Notes: generated by a model from the letters alone, not told the origin. Positions 52,801-63,595 are shown, numbered from the stretch's first letter. The stretch is DNA of 64,000 bases from SP5GCR1 sp965199685 (GCA_965199685.1 OZ241323.1:992001-1056000); one strand, 5' to 3'. Numbers and translations: made by a program.

Positions 52801-55800
52801 AACCAATATTGTCCTCCTCTGGTCTAGTGATATTTAGATTGCTAATGGATAGCGTGTCAGTGCTTGCGGTGAAAACGGCATTGAACGGGTTGTCAATGTC
52901 CCCTATCGGTTGCCAGCCGAGTTCTCCTCCTCCGGTTCTCCAGGCTGGATTTACATCTCCGATATAAGAATCATCAGAGCGGAAGTCTAGGCTTCTCTGC
53001 AATTCATAACCCTGGCAAAGTTCATTGCTGTTTTGACCGCAAGTCTCGGGCATTTTGGTCAGATTTTCGCGTATATCGTCCAGATCTTCCAAATAATAAA
53101 TTTCTATCAAACCATCGCCATCACCATCATTTTCTATACCTACCCTAGTTTCGTCTACACCCACCCTAATTGGTCGCAAAATGAATGGTTGTTGGGTGTC
53201 CAAGATAAACACATCTCGGTTTGCGTATTCGGTTACATAACCTTGACCGTCGGTGTGGGTTACATTCACAACATAACGGTTGGTGTCAGTTATGTTGGGT
53301 ACTCTATAATCAGGTGAATTAGAAGCGGTTTGCGCTACCTTTGCACCATTTTCATTCATGATCGCTCCTCTCCAGGTATAGGTGAACTCACCTGCGCCAT
53401 CCGAATCGGGGTCGGGGTCTTGATTAACAAAAACGATGCTCAAGGTCGTTGGGCTGTCTTGCAGATCTAAGGCTATATCAGGAGGCATGCCGTTATTTAC
53501 TTTGTTGACTGTGAATTCTATTCTTGGTGTATAGGTTATTCCGCCATCAACTATGTCTACTTCGAATATGAGGGGGGCGGTTCTAGTGTCGGCACCTCCT
53601 TGCACATAATCGTCGGGTATCGTCACCTGCAAAGTAGCGGTGCCTTGTCCTGATGAGATGCCAAGCCGACTCAAGTCTGTCGGTGTGGACGACCATGTGA
53701 ACTCGTCGCCTATCGTAGTCGTGTTTAAGGTGATGGTTTCTCCTTCATCTACTACTGTACTTTCGGTCTGTATCTCGTATTGGTTGATTACCAGTGTGTA
53801 TGTGGTATTAATATCATTGTCTGTCACGACGACGGATACGGTCGTCGGAATATCAAAATCTAATGAAATCGGCTCGCTGACTTGTCCGCTATCAATAAAA
53901 TAATTTTGGTTGTCGCGCGCATCTATGATTCTGATCTCGGCATCATCATTGACAGCAAAAGGTCTTAGCTGGACTTCACTCAGGTTGTTGGGAAAACCCA
54001 TAATATAATTCTGTCGTAGCACTGAGAAGGGTTGATTATCGAAGTTTAGGTCAGGGTTCAATTCCTCGCCATCTGATAACACGAACAATGCGCCCAAACC
54101 AGTTTGATATTGCTGATTGGGCAGCGGTCCACAGCGTGCGGTGCCGGAGGCTCTGGTACTGCTGTTGCATAGGCCATTGTCGTACCTAAGCATCGGATAG
54201 TTCATTTCATCGCCAAAATCCCAATCTGCGGTACTCCACTGTTGATAAATGCCGTTGGCATCTATTGGTGATTGCAATTCCATCGTCGTGCGTTGGTTGT
54301 CGTCATCGTCTGGGCGTATATCATCTCCGGTATAACGATCGCTATTCCAGTAGCTACTGTCTACCAGAATACTGCCGATACTACCATGCAATCCTCCTAT
54401 GTTAGAGTTGTTAGCACTACGAGGAATTACTTTAGATATCGTATAACTGTCTTCGACAGCACTATCACTGGCTGTGCTGCCATTACCGATCAAACCACCC
54501 CAACTCACGATAAAAGCATTCGAAGGAATGGCGTTAACATCGCCGGTTGCGTAGCTGTTTGTAACCCGACCATTAAATGAGGAGCCAATCAAACCACCTG
54601 CAAAGTTACGCGCAAAGACGGAACCGCGTGCAAAGCTGTTCCTAACTATACCTTGGTCAGTGCCTACTAAACCACCAGCTCCTACACGTCCGCGTACTTC
54701 TATATCCGCGCCACTATTAATGATCTGACCATTATTGCTACCTGCCAGTCCGCCGGCATCTGAGAAGGAAGTTGTACCAATAGCTAAAATCCCACCGTCG
54801 GTCGCAATCACATAGCTATTATTAATTACACCTGAACTGTTATTAGCACCAACTAATCCACCTAATCCACTGATACCTCTGATATTAACCGAACCTCGCA
54901 CATAGCTAGAGTTGATTGGACCTAATCCCACACTAACTAATCCAGCTACCTCGGTTCTTCCTGTGATGTCCACATTGACTAAACCTATATTTCTAATAAT
55001 GACGGTTGGCTGTGTTTGGTCAAACAAAGCTACATTAGTTTTTTCTGGTCTATTAATGTAAAGATTGGAGATGGTATGACCATTTCCTTCCAGAGTATAA
55101 GATTGAAATATTCCAATAGGGTTCCAACCTTCATTGCTTCTAGCGTCATTCGGAGTCCATCTATTCATGTTATTAGTGTTCGCATAGCTGTTCGAGTCAA
55201 TGAAGTCTAGGTTTCTCCTCAATTCGTAATTTCCGTTACTTTGTGTTGCAGCCAACTCTTCCAAATAATAGATATCTATGAAACCGTTGTCGTTGTCGTC
55301 ATTATCGCCGGCTCTGTATATATGATTTCCTGCTATCGCTGCATTGGGATACCCTTGCGCATCGGTATATCGCACTTCCACGCGATAGCGAGTGCCGGCA
55401 AGAGTATCTGCCGGTATTTCATAGCTAGCATTTTTGATGGTAGTCGTTTCGGTAGATACGGTTGTCCATGAATTTGACCCGGAAGCTCGACTCTGCCATC
55501 GATATTGATACTCGGCATCGGCAGCATCGCCGTCGGGATCATTACCTACGGTGGCAGTTAGCATTCTGCTACCGAAGCTCCCATTAAAATCAATCCTGGC
55601 AGGTCCGTTGTTTGCTATCTTTATCGTCAATGGTTGGTTTATTACTACGCTGTCTTCTTCTAAGGGATCGGAAACCGTTAATGTCAGCGTGGTGTTGCGG
55701 GTCATTGTCCCTGACTGCACAAAGTTTCCTGACACTCGAACCGTGATCGTGGCATCGTTCTGCTCTAATATCTCCAGCACATCTCCTGACGGTAGTGTCC

Positions 55801-58800
55801 ATTGATAGTCTCCTCCGACGATGTCAGGTGTCAGTGTGATGGTGCTACCCTCACTCACAGTGCCATCTTCGGCAAGCTCAGGCTCTATCATGATTTCTCT
55901 GGTTCCAGCAATATCCGGTGTTTTGATAACATTAAGCATATAGGTAGTTCCGACAGAATCAGTTACAACGATGTTCAGTTGCGTATTATCGTTAGGCAGT
56001 GCAATCGTACGTATCGCACTATCGATCGCCGTACCTCCACCGTTTATCGTGATGGTTGCTCCAGAGTCATAAGCTCTTAATCTTAGTCGAATGTTCTCTA
56101 TACCATTCCTAATCCATGCGGTATATTGGGTTCTATCGGAAACGAATATGTTATCGATTCTTACTACCGTTGGCTCCAGTATGATCAAGTCTCGCAAGCC
56201 AATCCCTTGATTTGGTAAAAATGTGTTACATCGCGGCGGATCGGTATTTTCCATGCGTAGCTCATTAGAACACGGCTGGTATTCATTTGTATAGGTATTA
56301 TATTTTAGGATCGGATACTGTTCGGATGTACCGAAGTCCCAATCGTTTAGGCGCCAGTTCTGATAATAAACGACACCAGTTATATTGGTATTTGCTGCAG
56401 TCGGAAATTTTAGCGTAGCTATGTCCTGTGTTGCATGAGAATTCAGCTCTGAACCTTGTACTTTATTAACGGCTATCTGATTGCCCGTTGCATAGATATT
56501 TATAAAATTACCTGCTCCTCCAGAGCTATCACCTTGCGTTCCCACAAATCCGCCTTGGTAGGTTTCCTGATCATAGCCTCTAGCATAGGCATCGTCGACG
56601 CGCACCACCGCCAAACCCAGCAAATGACCTAAGCTCGTTACACTACCACCACCTGTTAAATCAAAATCAACCCGTGTATAAACGTTGCGGTAGTTAGGAG
56701 CGGTGGCGGTGTCATCCGAAATGGCACGACCCACCAAACCACCCATCGTATCAACCGACACTTGAGTCTCTAAGTCGCCGGTTACGTAGCTGTGCGCGAT
56801 AAGGCAATTCCTGCATGCAGCGACTAAGCCACCGCTATCGCCGCCTTGCGCCTGAATATCTACATCAAGCAAACCTATGTTGTAAATAACGAGTGGATCC
56901 GCTGCGGTGTTTTCTATGTTGCCGAATAAACCGCTATAAGCGGTGTTTTGATAAAGATTGGAGATTGTATAGCCGTTGCCTTGCAACATCATCGGAGCAG
57001 TCACAGTCGTTGAACTATTGCTACCGATTGGCATCCAGCCTGCGTTGTCTCTAGCTAAATTTGGCTGCCATGTCACCTTGTTGGTGATTGAGCTGTAGCT
57101 GTCGTCAACATTGAAGTCTAAATCTCTCATCAATTCGTAGCCTCTGCACGCGCCACTGTTATCAGGACCGCACCCTGCTGTTAACAGTGCAGCTGAGGGT
57201 GTTGTTCTGTAGCCGGTGCCGTCTAATTGATGGCGGATCGCATCCAAATCCTCAAGGTAATAAATCTCTATTAAGTCGTCGTTGTCTATGTCTATGTCTG
57301 AGCGATAATTGTCAGGTGTAAGGTCGCTAAAGGCGATACTTCTCTCATAGTTTTGTGCGTCAGTGTAGCTAATACCCACGCGATAGTTAAGGGTGATCGG
57401 ATATTCAGATGGTGGCGTATAGGTTACAGCCGTTCCACCCTCTTCAATAGGTGTCCATTCAGATTCATTGGCACCTATGGGTTTGCTCTCCCACTGATAG
57501 CTGATATCACCTTCACCAGGATTGCCGTCCAAGTCTTGAATATCCTCCATAGCAGTTAATGAAACACCGTCTCTCACCCACGTTGGATTTCGTTCTGGAG
57601 TACTGTTATCTATCTTAATGACCGTTAGGGTTATGCTTTGAGCTGTAGTTTGCATAGTATCGGGGTCATCCACCATCAAAGTGAATACCACATTGCTAGT
57701 CGTACGATTACGGCCGATAAAATTGGGGGGTATTTCAACGGTCAATGTCTCTGCCGAGGTATCCGATAATATCGAATTGAGCAAATCAGGATTTAGTAAT
57801 TGCGAGGGATCTTCTGGTACTGCGCTCCATGTATAGTTGTATGCTCTGGAACCTCCAGTGAATTGAGGAGCCTCTAGGGTGAAACTTCTGCCTTCGGTGG
57901 TAGTTATCACATCGTCTTCAATGGCTATGCCTCCAGTAATGCCGATTTCTCCAGAAACCACGAACATTCTATTTATCAAAGTGAGCATATATTCGGTCTC
58001 AGTTTCAGGAAAAACTTCTCTTACGTTAATGGTTATGGCTGTTTCCCCTACATTTTCCAGAGAAATGGGGTTGCCAAAATAATCTGTGCTGTCTCCTTGT
58101 CTGAAAACACTGATTTGCGAGTCGTCCTCGTAGGCTCTCAATGCAAGTTCCAAGTTCGGTGTCTCGTTGCCAAAACTTACCACATAGTCGGTGACCTCAG
58201 AGGCAAACGGTTTATCCAATCTGATGTCGTCGCTTACTATTTCCAAATCCCTTAAGCCATCGTTTTGATCCGGCAAAAATGTGTTACATCGCGGTTGGCT
58301 GATGTTTGGTGTGCTTGACTGTGTGACTGAGCATGCAATATAGCCAGGATTACTGCTCTTGTTGTATTTCAGAATTGGGAGTTGCTCGGATGTGCCGAAA
58401 TCCCAATTATCAACAGCCCAATTCGTGTATAGTTCGGGGTCGGTACTATCAGGTGCATCTGGCGATTTGAGTATGCTTATGCTACTTGTGGTATAGGTGT
58501 TTGTATTAAAAAAAGACCCAGTGACAGCAATTTCTGTATCTGTTCCATAGCCATTCACAATTGTGCCTTCATAGTGTCCTATCAATGCACCTTCGTAGCT
58601 TTGCTGCCTATAACCTCTAGCATAAGCATTGCTAATGCGAACATTGGCACGACCCAGCAACTGCCCTAAATCCGATGCAGTCCCTTGTAAGTTAACTTGT
58701 GTATAAATATTTTCATATTGAGGATTTGTATCGTTAGCGGTTGTAGTCGCACGACCTACCAAACCACCCAGCGTATCAACCGCCGAGCCTTGGGGTGATA

Positions 58801-61800
58801 AAGTGCCAGTGACATAGCTGTTCGCAATAAGGCAATTTCTGCAGGCAGCGACTAAGCCACCGTTGTCGCCACCTCCTGTCTGAATATCTACATCCAGCAG
58901 ACCGACATTATAAATAACGGATGGACTTGTTTGAGTGCCTTGTATGTTGCCGAATAATCCACTGTAAGCAGTGGTGTTTTGGTAAAGATTGGAGATTACA
59001 TAGCCGTTGCCGTCAAATATCATCGTAGCAGTACTGGCGGTTGCGTTGGTGCTACCGATTGGTCTCCAGCCTGCGTTACTTCTGCCTTCGTTCGGCTGCC
59101 ATATCACTTTGTTGGCGGTTGAACTATAACTGTTATCATCTCTGAAGTCTAAATTCCTTATCAATTCGTAGCCTTGACATACCTCATTGTTATCAAGACC
59201 ACACCCTGCTGTTATCGCCTCTGCTAAGGGGGTTGGTCTATAGCCGGTGCCGTCTAATTGATAGCGGACTGCATCCAAATCCTCAAGGTAATAAATCTCT
59301 ATCAAGCGGTCGTTGTCTATGTCTATGTCCGGTCGATAATTGTCAGGTGTAAGGTCGCTAAAGGCTGTATCAGTATTGCCTTGTGCATCCATGTATCGAA
59401 TACTCACACTATAGTTAAAGGTAACTGGATATTGAGCTGATGGCGTATAAGTTACAGACGTTCCACCCTCGTCAGCTTCAATATTCACAAATACGCCGGA
59501 ATCTATCGCGCTACGCCGCCACTGATAAGTGATATCACCTTCACCAGGATTGCCGTCCATATCATCAATATCCCCTGCCACAGCAGTTAATGAAACACCG
59601 TCTATTACCCATCTCGGATCTCGTGGTGGGTTATCGTTATCTGTCTTATTGATTATTGCTGTTATGTTCCGGGTAAAACTGGAAACATCGTCGCTCACCA
59701 CCACGCTGAATAGCACATTGCTCATTGCCGGATCGCGAGCTATAAAATTCGGCGGTATACGCACAGTCAATGTCTGCAATGAGATATTTGATAAAACCAA
59801 ATTAGGGTTTAACAACTGCGAGCTATCTTCCGGCATCGCTGTCCATTCGTAGCTGACCGTTCCGATGCCACCATTGATCTCTGGTGTTAAGGTGAAACTT
59901 TCGCCCTCAGAGGCGACTACTACACCATCATCTCTGACTACTACAACTCCGTCGCTTAGTCGCTGAACGTCAATTTCTTCGGCAACTCTCAATGTTCTAT
60001 TCACTAGAGCAAGCGTATATTCGGTCTCAGTTTCAGGAAAGACTTCTCTCACCATAATTGTCACGGTTGTTTGCAGTGCATTTCCTAAAGGAATATCGTC
60101 GCTGACATCGGCAGTATCACGGGTGCCGGCAAAATAATCTGTTTCATCTCCATGTCTGAAAACACTAATCTGCGAGTCGCTATCGTAAGCCTTCAATCTT
60201 AGTTTCAAGTTTGGTGTATTATCGCTAAAACTTACCGCATAGTTGCTATCCTCAGAGGCAAATATTTGATCACCATCCAGTGTAATGCCTTGGCTCATTA
60301 TCTCCAAATCCCTTAAGCCGTCGTCTTGATCTGGTAGGAATGTGTCACATTGCGGTGGGTCGGTTCTTTTTGTTTGTGGTGCGCTTGAGCAATGCTCAAA
60401 ATATTTTAGAATCGGGAATTGCCTCGATGTGCCAAAATCCCATCTGTCGGTATCCCAACCGTTATATAACCCCAAAGTGCTGGGCCCAGTCGGCTCTTTG
60501 AGTTCGTCTTGCTGGAGGGATCGCCGGGAGTAACTGTCGAATACATCAGTATTGATATTTCCACGTACACCAAGCTGATCCCCAAACGAATAATCTACTA
60601 CTGCATAGCTATTATCAATTCTGCTAGCTCGCGACGCTATTCCGCCTATCTCTAAGCTTCTGCCGATAAATCCTCCTGAGAAAGATACCATTGCATAACT
60701 GTTATTAATTGAAGCACCAGTTGCACCACCATTGCTACCATATAATCCACCAATAAAGCTAGTTCGGTCAATAGTTAAGTCCCCATAGCTATTGCTTATT
60801 ACACCGCTACCGGTACCTGCTAAACCACCTACGAATCGGTTGTCTCCATCTGCAGTACCACCACTAACATAACTATTTATTATGCTACCTCCACCCAAGT
60901 TACCAACAAACCCACCTATGTTACTACTACCGCTGACATTTACTCTGAGCAAACCAAGATTACGGATTAGTCCTGAACCATCTGATCCTGCCAACCGACT
61001 GAATAAACCTTGACCTACCCCACGATTCATATATAAGCCGGAAATTACATTGCCGTTACCTTCTAACACTGCAGTTTCACCTTCTGTTTCTGCAGTAAGA
61101 TCACTTATTGGAGACCACCCTGCGTTTGTAGTCCAAGCCGCTTTGTTCTTTATGTCTTGATAGTGTAAGTCATTGCTAAAATCCAGATGCCTTGCTATTT
61201 CATACCCGCTACAGGTGCCGCCACCATCTTCGTCGCAACCCAAGCTATTAAGTGCTATATCGCCGACGGGAGCTGGCCGATAACCTGTGCCGCTTGGTTG
61301 GTGGCGAATTGCATCCAAATCTTCAAGGTAATAAATCTCCACCAATCCGTCGTCGTCTATGTCCACATCAGTCCTAAATGTTCCGAATTGCGTTGTGGTC
61401 GTGTGTCCTTGCGCATCGGTATAGCTCAACTCGACGCGATAGCGAAGAGTTGGAGTGCTGCCTTTCGCTATCTCATAAGTGGCCATTGCGCTAGAGGTGG
61501 TTTCCGTTGCGATAGTACGCCATTGCGTATCGTCTAAAGCCAATGATTGCCATGCATATCGGAACCTGCTGTCGTAGCCGTCCTCATCCGATGCAATCTC
61601 GCCGTCCTCATCCAATATACTATTTGCAGTGACAGTTATGAAAGTGGTTGTCGGTTCATCGACAAATCCCAAATTTATGCCAAGGGTGGTATCGGAGTTG
61701 TTTTGCTTGATAATCGTCACTATGCTCTCGGTACTTGCCATAGAGTCGGCCTCGCTAACCGTCACCGTGAATACCACATCGCTTTGGTCATAATCACGCG

Positions 61801-63595
61801 CAACGAAATCTACAGGAATGTTCACAATCAAAGTTGAGGAGGTAGTATCTGATAATTGTAAGGTCGGATTCCGTAGCTGGGATTCGTCGCGTGGTTGATA
61901 TTCCCATTGGTAAGCATAGTTTTTGCTATTCCCGCTACCACCGCCAATCGCATCGTCAGGGAGGCTTAAAGTAAATGTCTCTCCTTCGTTTACAGAACCT
62001 TCAATCGTAATCCCTCTTTGAAACATGATATCAGGATATTCCACAGTCAATGCATAGGAGGTGCGTGTGCTGGGAAACCTATCTTGAACCGTAATATCTA
62101 TGGTTGTCCCTAGACCTATGGGGATTATCGGTTGGTTCTCACTGCTACTCAAAGTTATGCTTTGAGTCGTGCCTTGCCCGTCGCTAATTTCCATCATGAC
62201 GGTTGCATCGCTGTTGTATCTCGTTAGTTGAAGTTGAAGTTCGGTGGTGTTCGTGGGAACTTCCATGATGTACGAAGTTGTGGTGGGACCAAAGTCTGTA
62301 GTCAGCCCTGCATTCTCAGTTAACGCCTGCAAACCTCTAAGGCCTATGCCTTGATTAGGCAGCAAAGTTCCGCACGGGGGCAATGCAGTGTCTTCGGATG
62401 AGTCACACGAAGTGAGTACGGTGGTGTCTGTTGAGTAGTATTTGAGCACCGGATATTGAATTGGAGAACCGAAGTCCCAATCGTCGGTGCTCCATCGGTA
62501 ATAAACATCGCTTTCCATTGTCCCTGGTGCAGTTGGCATCCTCAATTCTTCGGTAGTTTGAGGGGTGCCACCTCCTCGAGAAATCGGCCGTCCACTCTCA
62601 ATAGTATCCCAATAGCTATTATCCACCCTTGGGACTGGGTCAGAGCTCTGATTGCCAATTAAACCACCTATAATATTATCATTGCTACCATCAGATTCTA
62701 CACTAGCAGTTGAGTAGCTGTTCCTGACATTATCGTTTGTCCAACCTACAAGACCGCCGGCATTGAATTGTCCTGCTACCCTGCCAGTTGCATAGCCATT
62801 GCTAATAGGTCCTGAATTCCTGCCCACTAGGCCGCCTACACTATTCCGTGCTGAAACATCAATAGCCGCATAACTGTTGAATATGTTACCCTCGTTGTTA
62901 CCAACCAAGCCACCTACCGCTCCGGTGTTACCTATCCCAATAACAGTGCCTTGTACATAGCTACTTATGATGAATGCATTATCAGAGTTTAGACCAACTA
63001 AAAGACCTATTTGAGCCAGATTGCGATTAAATCGTCCTGTGACTTCGCCATTCTCAACATGGACATTTATCAGTCTACCGCCATTAGCACCGACTAAACC
63101 ACCGACTCTAGTAAAACCTGTTACTTCTATTGTGGATAATCTTAGATTACGAATGGTGCCGGTATTTCCAGCGAACAAACCTACAGAGTCAGAATTGCCT
63201 CTGTCAATGGTTAAATTAGAGATACTATATCCGTTGCCTTCCAAAGTAGCACTGAAATTACTAATCGGATCCCAGTTTGCTATTCCTCCTAAGTCTATAT
63301 CGTTGCGTAACTCATAGCCTCTGCATCTATCATTAGGACAGCCTTCAGAGCTGGAAAGTAAGAAATCAGAATACTCCGTACCATTTGGTACATGTCTTAT
63401 ATCGTCTAAGCCGGTTGCAGTACAAATTTCTATCAGCCCATTACCGTCTTGATCAACAACTAATTCATTGCCTGCTGAGACAACGGGTGTACCAACACAA
63501 TCTGAATTGATACCTAGAGACTGCCCGAATGCAGACTGATACGGCAAAACTAAAAGTAAAATAAATTGCGCTAATAATATGTGTTTTAATTTCAT
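49898..63595 (-). CDS. Giant exported GLUG-repeat protein, 4565 residues
   Basis: Signal peptide MKLKHILLAQFILLLVLPYQSAFG. Seven modules begin near residues 47, 741, 1421, 2101, 2761, 3486 and 3990, each built as: Asp-rich loop with (D/N)GLIEIYYLEDLDAIR, CxGYEL..LDF, GLUG beta-helix motifs, SYWD or equivalent, W.FGT.QYP.LKY, a C..LLPNQ segment, and beta-sandwich stretches (Y.WxxxP / YTDAQG) before the next module. Modules 3 and 4 are much more alike than the others, including an unusual GGLVAACRNCLIA segment with a CxxC, so they arose by a recent tandem duplication; modules 2-4 start 2040 bp apart. The frame is open throughout. No membrane anchor or barrel is seen at the C-terminus, so the export route past the outer membrane is unknown. 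Likely cell-surface or secreted adhesin (inference). Confidence 0.85.
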   Translation of the reverse strand: MKLKHILLAQFILLLVLPYQSAFGQSLGINSDCVGTPVVSAGNELVVDQDGNGLIEICTATGLDDIRHVPNGTEYSDFLLSSSEGCPNDRCRGYELRNDIDLGGIANWDPISNFSATLEGNGYSISNLTIDRGNSDSVGLFAGNTGTIRNLRLSTIEVTGFTRVGGLVGANGGRLINVHVENGEVTGRFNRNLAQIGLLVGLNSDNAFIISSYVQGTVIGIGNTGAVGGLVGNNEGNIFNSYAAIDVSARNSVGGLVGRNSGPISNGYATGRVAGQFNAGGLVGWTNDNVRNSYSTASVESDGSNDNIIGGLIGNQSSDPVPRVDNSYWDTIESGRPISRGGGTPQTTEELRMPTAPGTMESDVYYRWSTDDWDFGSPIQYPVLKYYSTDTTVLTSCDSSEDTALPPCGTLLPNQGIGLRGLQALTENAGLTTDFGPTTTSYIMEVPTNTTELQLQLTRYNSDATVMMEISDGQGTTQSITLSSSENQPIIPIGLGTTIDITVQDRFPSTRTSYALTVEYPDIMFQRGITIEGSVNEGETFTLSLPDDAIGGGSGNSKNYAYQWEYQPRDESQLRNPTLQLSDTTSSTLIVNIPVDFVARDYDQSDVVFTVTVSEADSMASTESIVTIIKQNNSDTTLGINLGFVDEPTTTFITVTANSILDEDGEIASDEDGYDSRFRYAWQSLALDDTQWRTIATETTSSAMATYEIAKGSTPTLRYRVELSYTDAQGHTTTTQFGTFRTDVDIDDDGLVEIYYLEDLDAIRHQPSGTGYRPAPVGDIALNSLGCDEDGGGTCSGYEIARHLDFSNDLHYQDIKNKAAWTTNAGWSPISDLTAETEGETAVLEGNGNVISGLYMNRGVGQGLFSRLAGSDGSGLIRNLGLLRVNVSGSSNIGGFVGNLGGGSIINSYVSGGTADGDNRFVGGLAGTGSGVISNSYGDLTIDRTSFIGGLYGSNGGATGASINNSYAMVSFSGGFIGRSLEIGGIASRASRIDNSYAVVDYSFGDQLGVRGNINTDVFDSYSRRSLQQDELKEPTGPSTLGLYNGWDTDRWDFGTSRQFPILKYFEHCSSAPQTKRTDPPQCDTFLPDQDDGLRDLEIMSQGITLDGDQIFASEDSNYAVSFSDNTPNLKLRLKAYDSDSQISVFRHGDETDYFAGTRDTADVSDDIPLGNALQTTVTIMVREVFPETETEYTLALVNRTLRVAEEIDVQRLSDGVVVVRDDGVVVASEGESFTLTPEINGGIGTVSYEWTAMPEDSSQLLNPNLVLSNISLQTLTVRIPPNFIARDPAMSNVLFSVVVSDDVSSFTRNITAIINKTDNDNPPRDPRWVIDGVSLTAVAGDIDDMDGNPGEGDITYQWRRSAIDSGVFVNIEADEGGTSVTYTPSAQYPVTFNYSVSIRYMDAQGNTDTAFSDLTPDNYRPDIDIDNDRLIEIYYLEDLDAVRYQLDGTGYRPTPLAEAITAGCGLDNNEVCQGYELIRNLDFRDDNSYSSTANKVIWQPNEGRSNAGWRPIGSTNATASTATMIFDGNGYVISNLYQNTTAYSGLFGNIQGTQTSPSVIYNVGLLDVDIQTGGGDNGGLVAACRNCLIANSYVTGTLSPQGSAVDTLGGLVGRATTTANDTNPQYENIYTQVNLQGTASDLGQLLGRANVRISNAYARGYRQQSYEGALIGHYEGTIVNGYGTDTEIAVTGSFFNTNTYTTSSISILKSPDAPDSTDPELYTNWAVDNWDFGTSEQLPILKYNKSSNPGYIACSVTQSSTPNISQPRCNTFLPDQNDGLRDLEIVSDDIRLDKPFASEVTDYVVSFGNETPNLELALRAYEDDSQISVFRQGDSTDYFGNPISLENVGETAITINVREVFPETETEYMLTLINRMFVVSGEIGITGGIAIEDDVITTTEGRSFTLEAPQFTGGSRAYNYTWSAVPEDPSQLLNPDLLNSILSDTSAETLTVEIPPNFIGRNRTTSNVVFTLMVDDPDTMQTTAQSITLTVIKIDNSTPERNPTWVRDGVSLTAMEDIQDLDGNPGEGDISYQWESKPIGANESEWTPIEEGGTAVTYTPPSEYPITLNYRVGISYTDAQNYERSIAFSDLTPDNYRSDIDIDNDDLIEIYYLEDLDAIRHQLDGTGYRTTPSAALLTAGCGPDNSGACRGYELMRDLDFNVDDSYSSITNKVTWQPNLARDNAGWMPIGSNSSTTVTAPMMLQGNGYTISNLYQNTAYSGLFGNIENTAADPLVIYNIGLLDVDIQAQGGDSGGLVAACRNCLIAHSYVTGDLETQVSVDTMGGLVGRAISDDTATAPNYRNVYTRVDFDLTGGGSVTSLGHLLGLAVVRVDDAYARGYDQETYQGGFVGTQGDSSGGAGNFINIYATGNQIAVNKVQGSELNSHATQDIATLKFPTAANTNITGVVYYQNWRLNDWDFGTSEQYPILKYNTYTNEYQPCSNELRMENTDPPRCNTFLPNQGIGLRDLIILEPTVVRIDNIFVSDRTQYTAWIRNGIENIRLRLRAYDSGATITINGGGTAIDSAIRTIALPNDNTQLNIVVTDSVGTTYMLNVIKTPDIAGTREIMIEPELAEDGTVSEGSTITLTPDIVGGDYQWTLPSGDVLEILEQNDATITVRVSGNFVQSGTMTRNTTLTLTVSDPLEEDSVVINQPLTIKIANNGPARIDFNGSFGSRMLTATVGNDPDGDAADAEYQYRWQSRASGSNSWTTVSTETTTIKNASYEIPADTLAGTRYRVEVRYTDAQGYPNAAIAGNHIYRAGDNDDNDNGFIDIYYLEELAATQSNGNYELRRNLDFIDSNSYANTNNMNRWTPNDARSNEGWNPIGIFQSYTLEGNGHTISNLYINRPEKTNVALFDQTQPTVIIRNIGLVNVDITGRTEVAGLVSVGLGPINSSYVRGSVNIRGISGLGGLVGANNSSGVINNSYVIATDGGILAIGTTSFSDAGGLAGSNNGQIINSGADIEVRGRVGAGGLVGTDQGIVRNSFARGSVFARNFAGGLIGSSFNGRVTNSYATGDVNAIPSNAFIVSWGGLIGNGSTASDSAVEDSYTISKVIPRSANNSNIGGLHGSIGSILVDSSYWNSDRYTGDDIRPDDDDNQRTTMELQSPIDANGIYQQWSTADWDFGDEMNYPMLRYDNGLCNSSTRASGTARCGPLPNQQYQTGLGALFVLSDGEELNPDLNFDNQPFSVLRQNYIMGFPNNLSEVQLRPFAVNDDAEIRIIDARDNQNYFIDSGQVSEPISLDFDIPTTVSVVVTDNDINTTYTLVINQYEIQTESTVVDEGETITLNTTTIGDEFTWSSTPTDLSRLGISSGQGTATLQVTIPDDYVQGGADTRTAPLIFEVDIVDGGITYTPRIEFTVNKVNNGMPPDIALDLQDSPTTLSIVFVNQDPDPDSDGAGEFTYTWRGAIMNENGAKVAQTASNSPDYRVPNITDTNRYVVNVTHTDGQGYVTEYANRDVFILDTQQPFILRPIRVGVDETRVGIENDGDGDGLIEIYYLEDLDDIRENLTKMPETCGQNSNELCQGYELQRSLDFRSDDSYIGDVNPAWRTGGGELGWQPIGDIDNPFNAVFTASTDTLSISNLNITRPEEDNIGLFGVIGPRAQILDIELQRPNITGRYAVGALAGLTSRETNSDGEVIASSLIANSSARLTSNTEVDVEATHAWAGGLVGSNYGSIVNSYTQVTVRAKFAAGGLAGYSFGPISDSYALDAIADDGDSILSNIASGGLVGYNHSEAPFEGGGSITNSFATNVARGTFDVGGLVGNNDGGTIDNSYALGDVIGSTNVGGLVGNNDAGTIINGYAGNNVVGAYNIGDLVGTNINGGTFTELSSTPTLVYTNTLDNNGYSSCVARQTDYRVKLPICGTPLLREDEDSARGTNRQFLTSLTLSVGTLEPPFDPTILFSYEIFDIPTTATEITVAATVNRPDASVQIQINRQEAPFTLPLDGLSLFFVRAVLGSGSAIRSANYRITIPTQPNLSDELKGECDESSRDRGLIEICDLEDLYEIHAHLDGIPNICGESSNGVRNDVCRGYELTRDLDFTDVESYRNPETNKPLWTEGNGWRPIGNRTAPFNAEFNATTANYSIANLMINRTSRFPRIPSHYAGLFGHTGPNARIINLRLPSADVRSQYLAGGLVGHNQGTIINSHVGSETNISTVIARSAWSGGLVGANAGLINNSYTFSNAISGSEQFALNPMTLIENIPLGREFGFFIGGLAGINSGQIINSISEGTVHGSSFAGGLIGVNAGNIDNSYATATVRNNIDEITGMIRRNFYYAGGLVGLNVGSINNTYALGDVLGHDRVGGLVGDNRNLIASSYVTGSNVDGIRLVGELVGINTGRIIDSYADQSQNNHALVDQLLPVGMIMNSAISEMPIQSLSSISGWSVESWDLGTNKQHPALRYLQSEVDLPDCELCGTLLRGQAPRPVFSLTVPTDDQSGATVIETIGGYIVRVGLGLDRVRLIPLIEGMENTTITYTYRVDSEVELGVEQTTDENGLPFMNGDGKAFTAMLTPNSREIIITMRLDEDSDETITYFADIHNTIHIQIKVLPEGLLTPVPISP

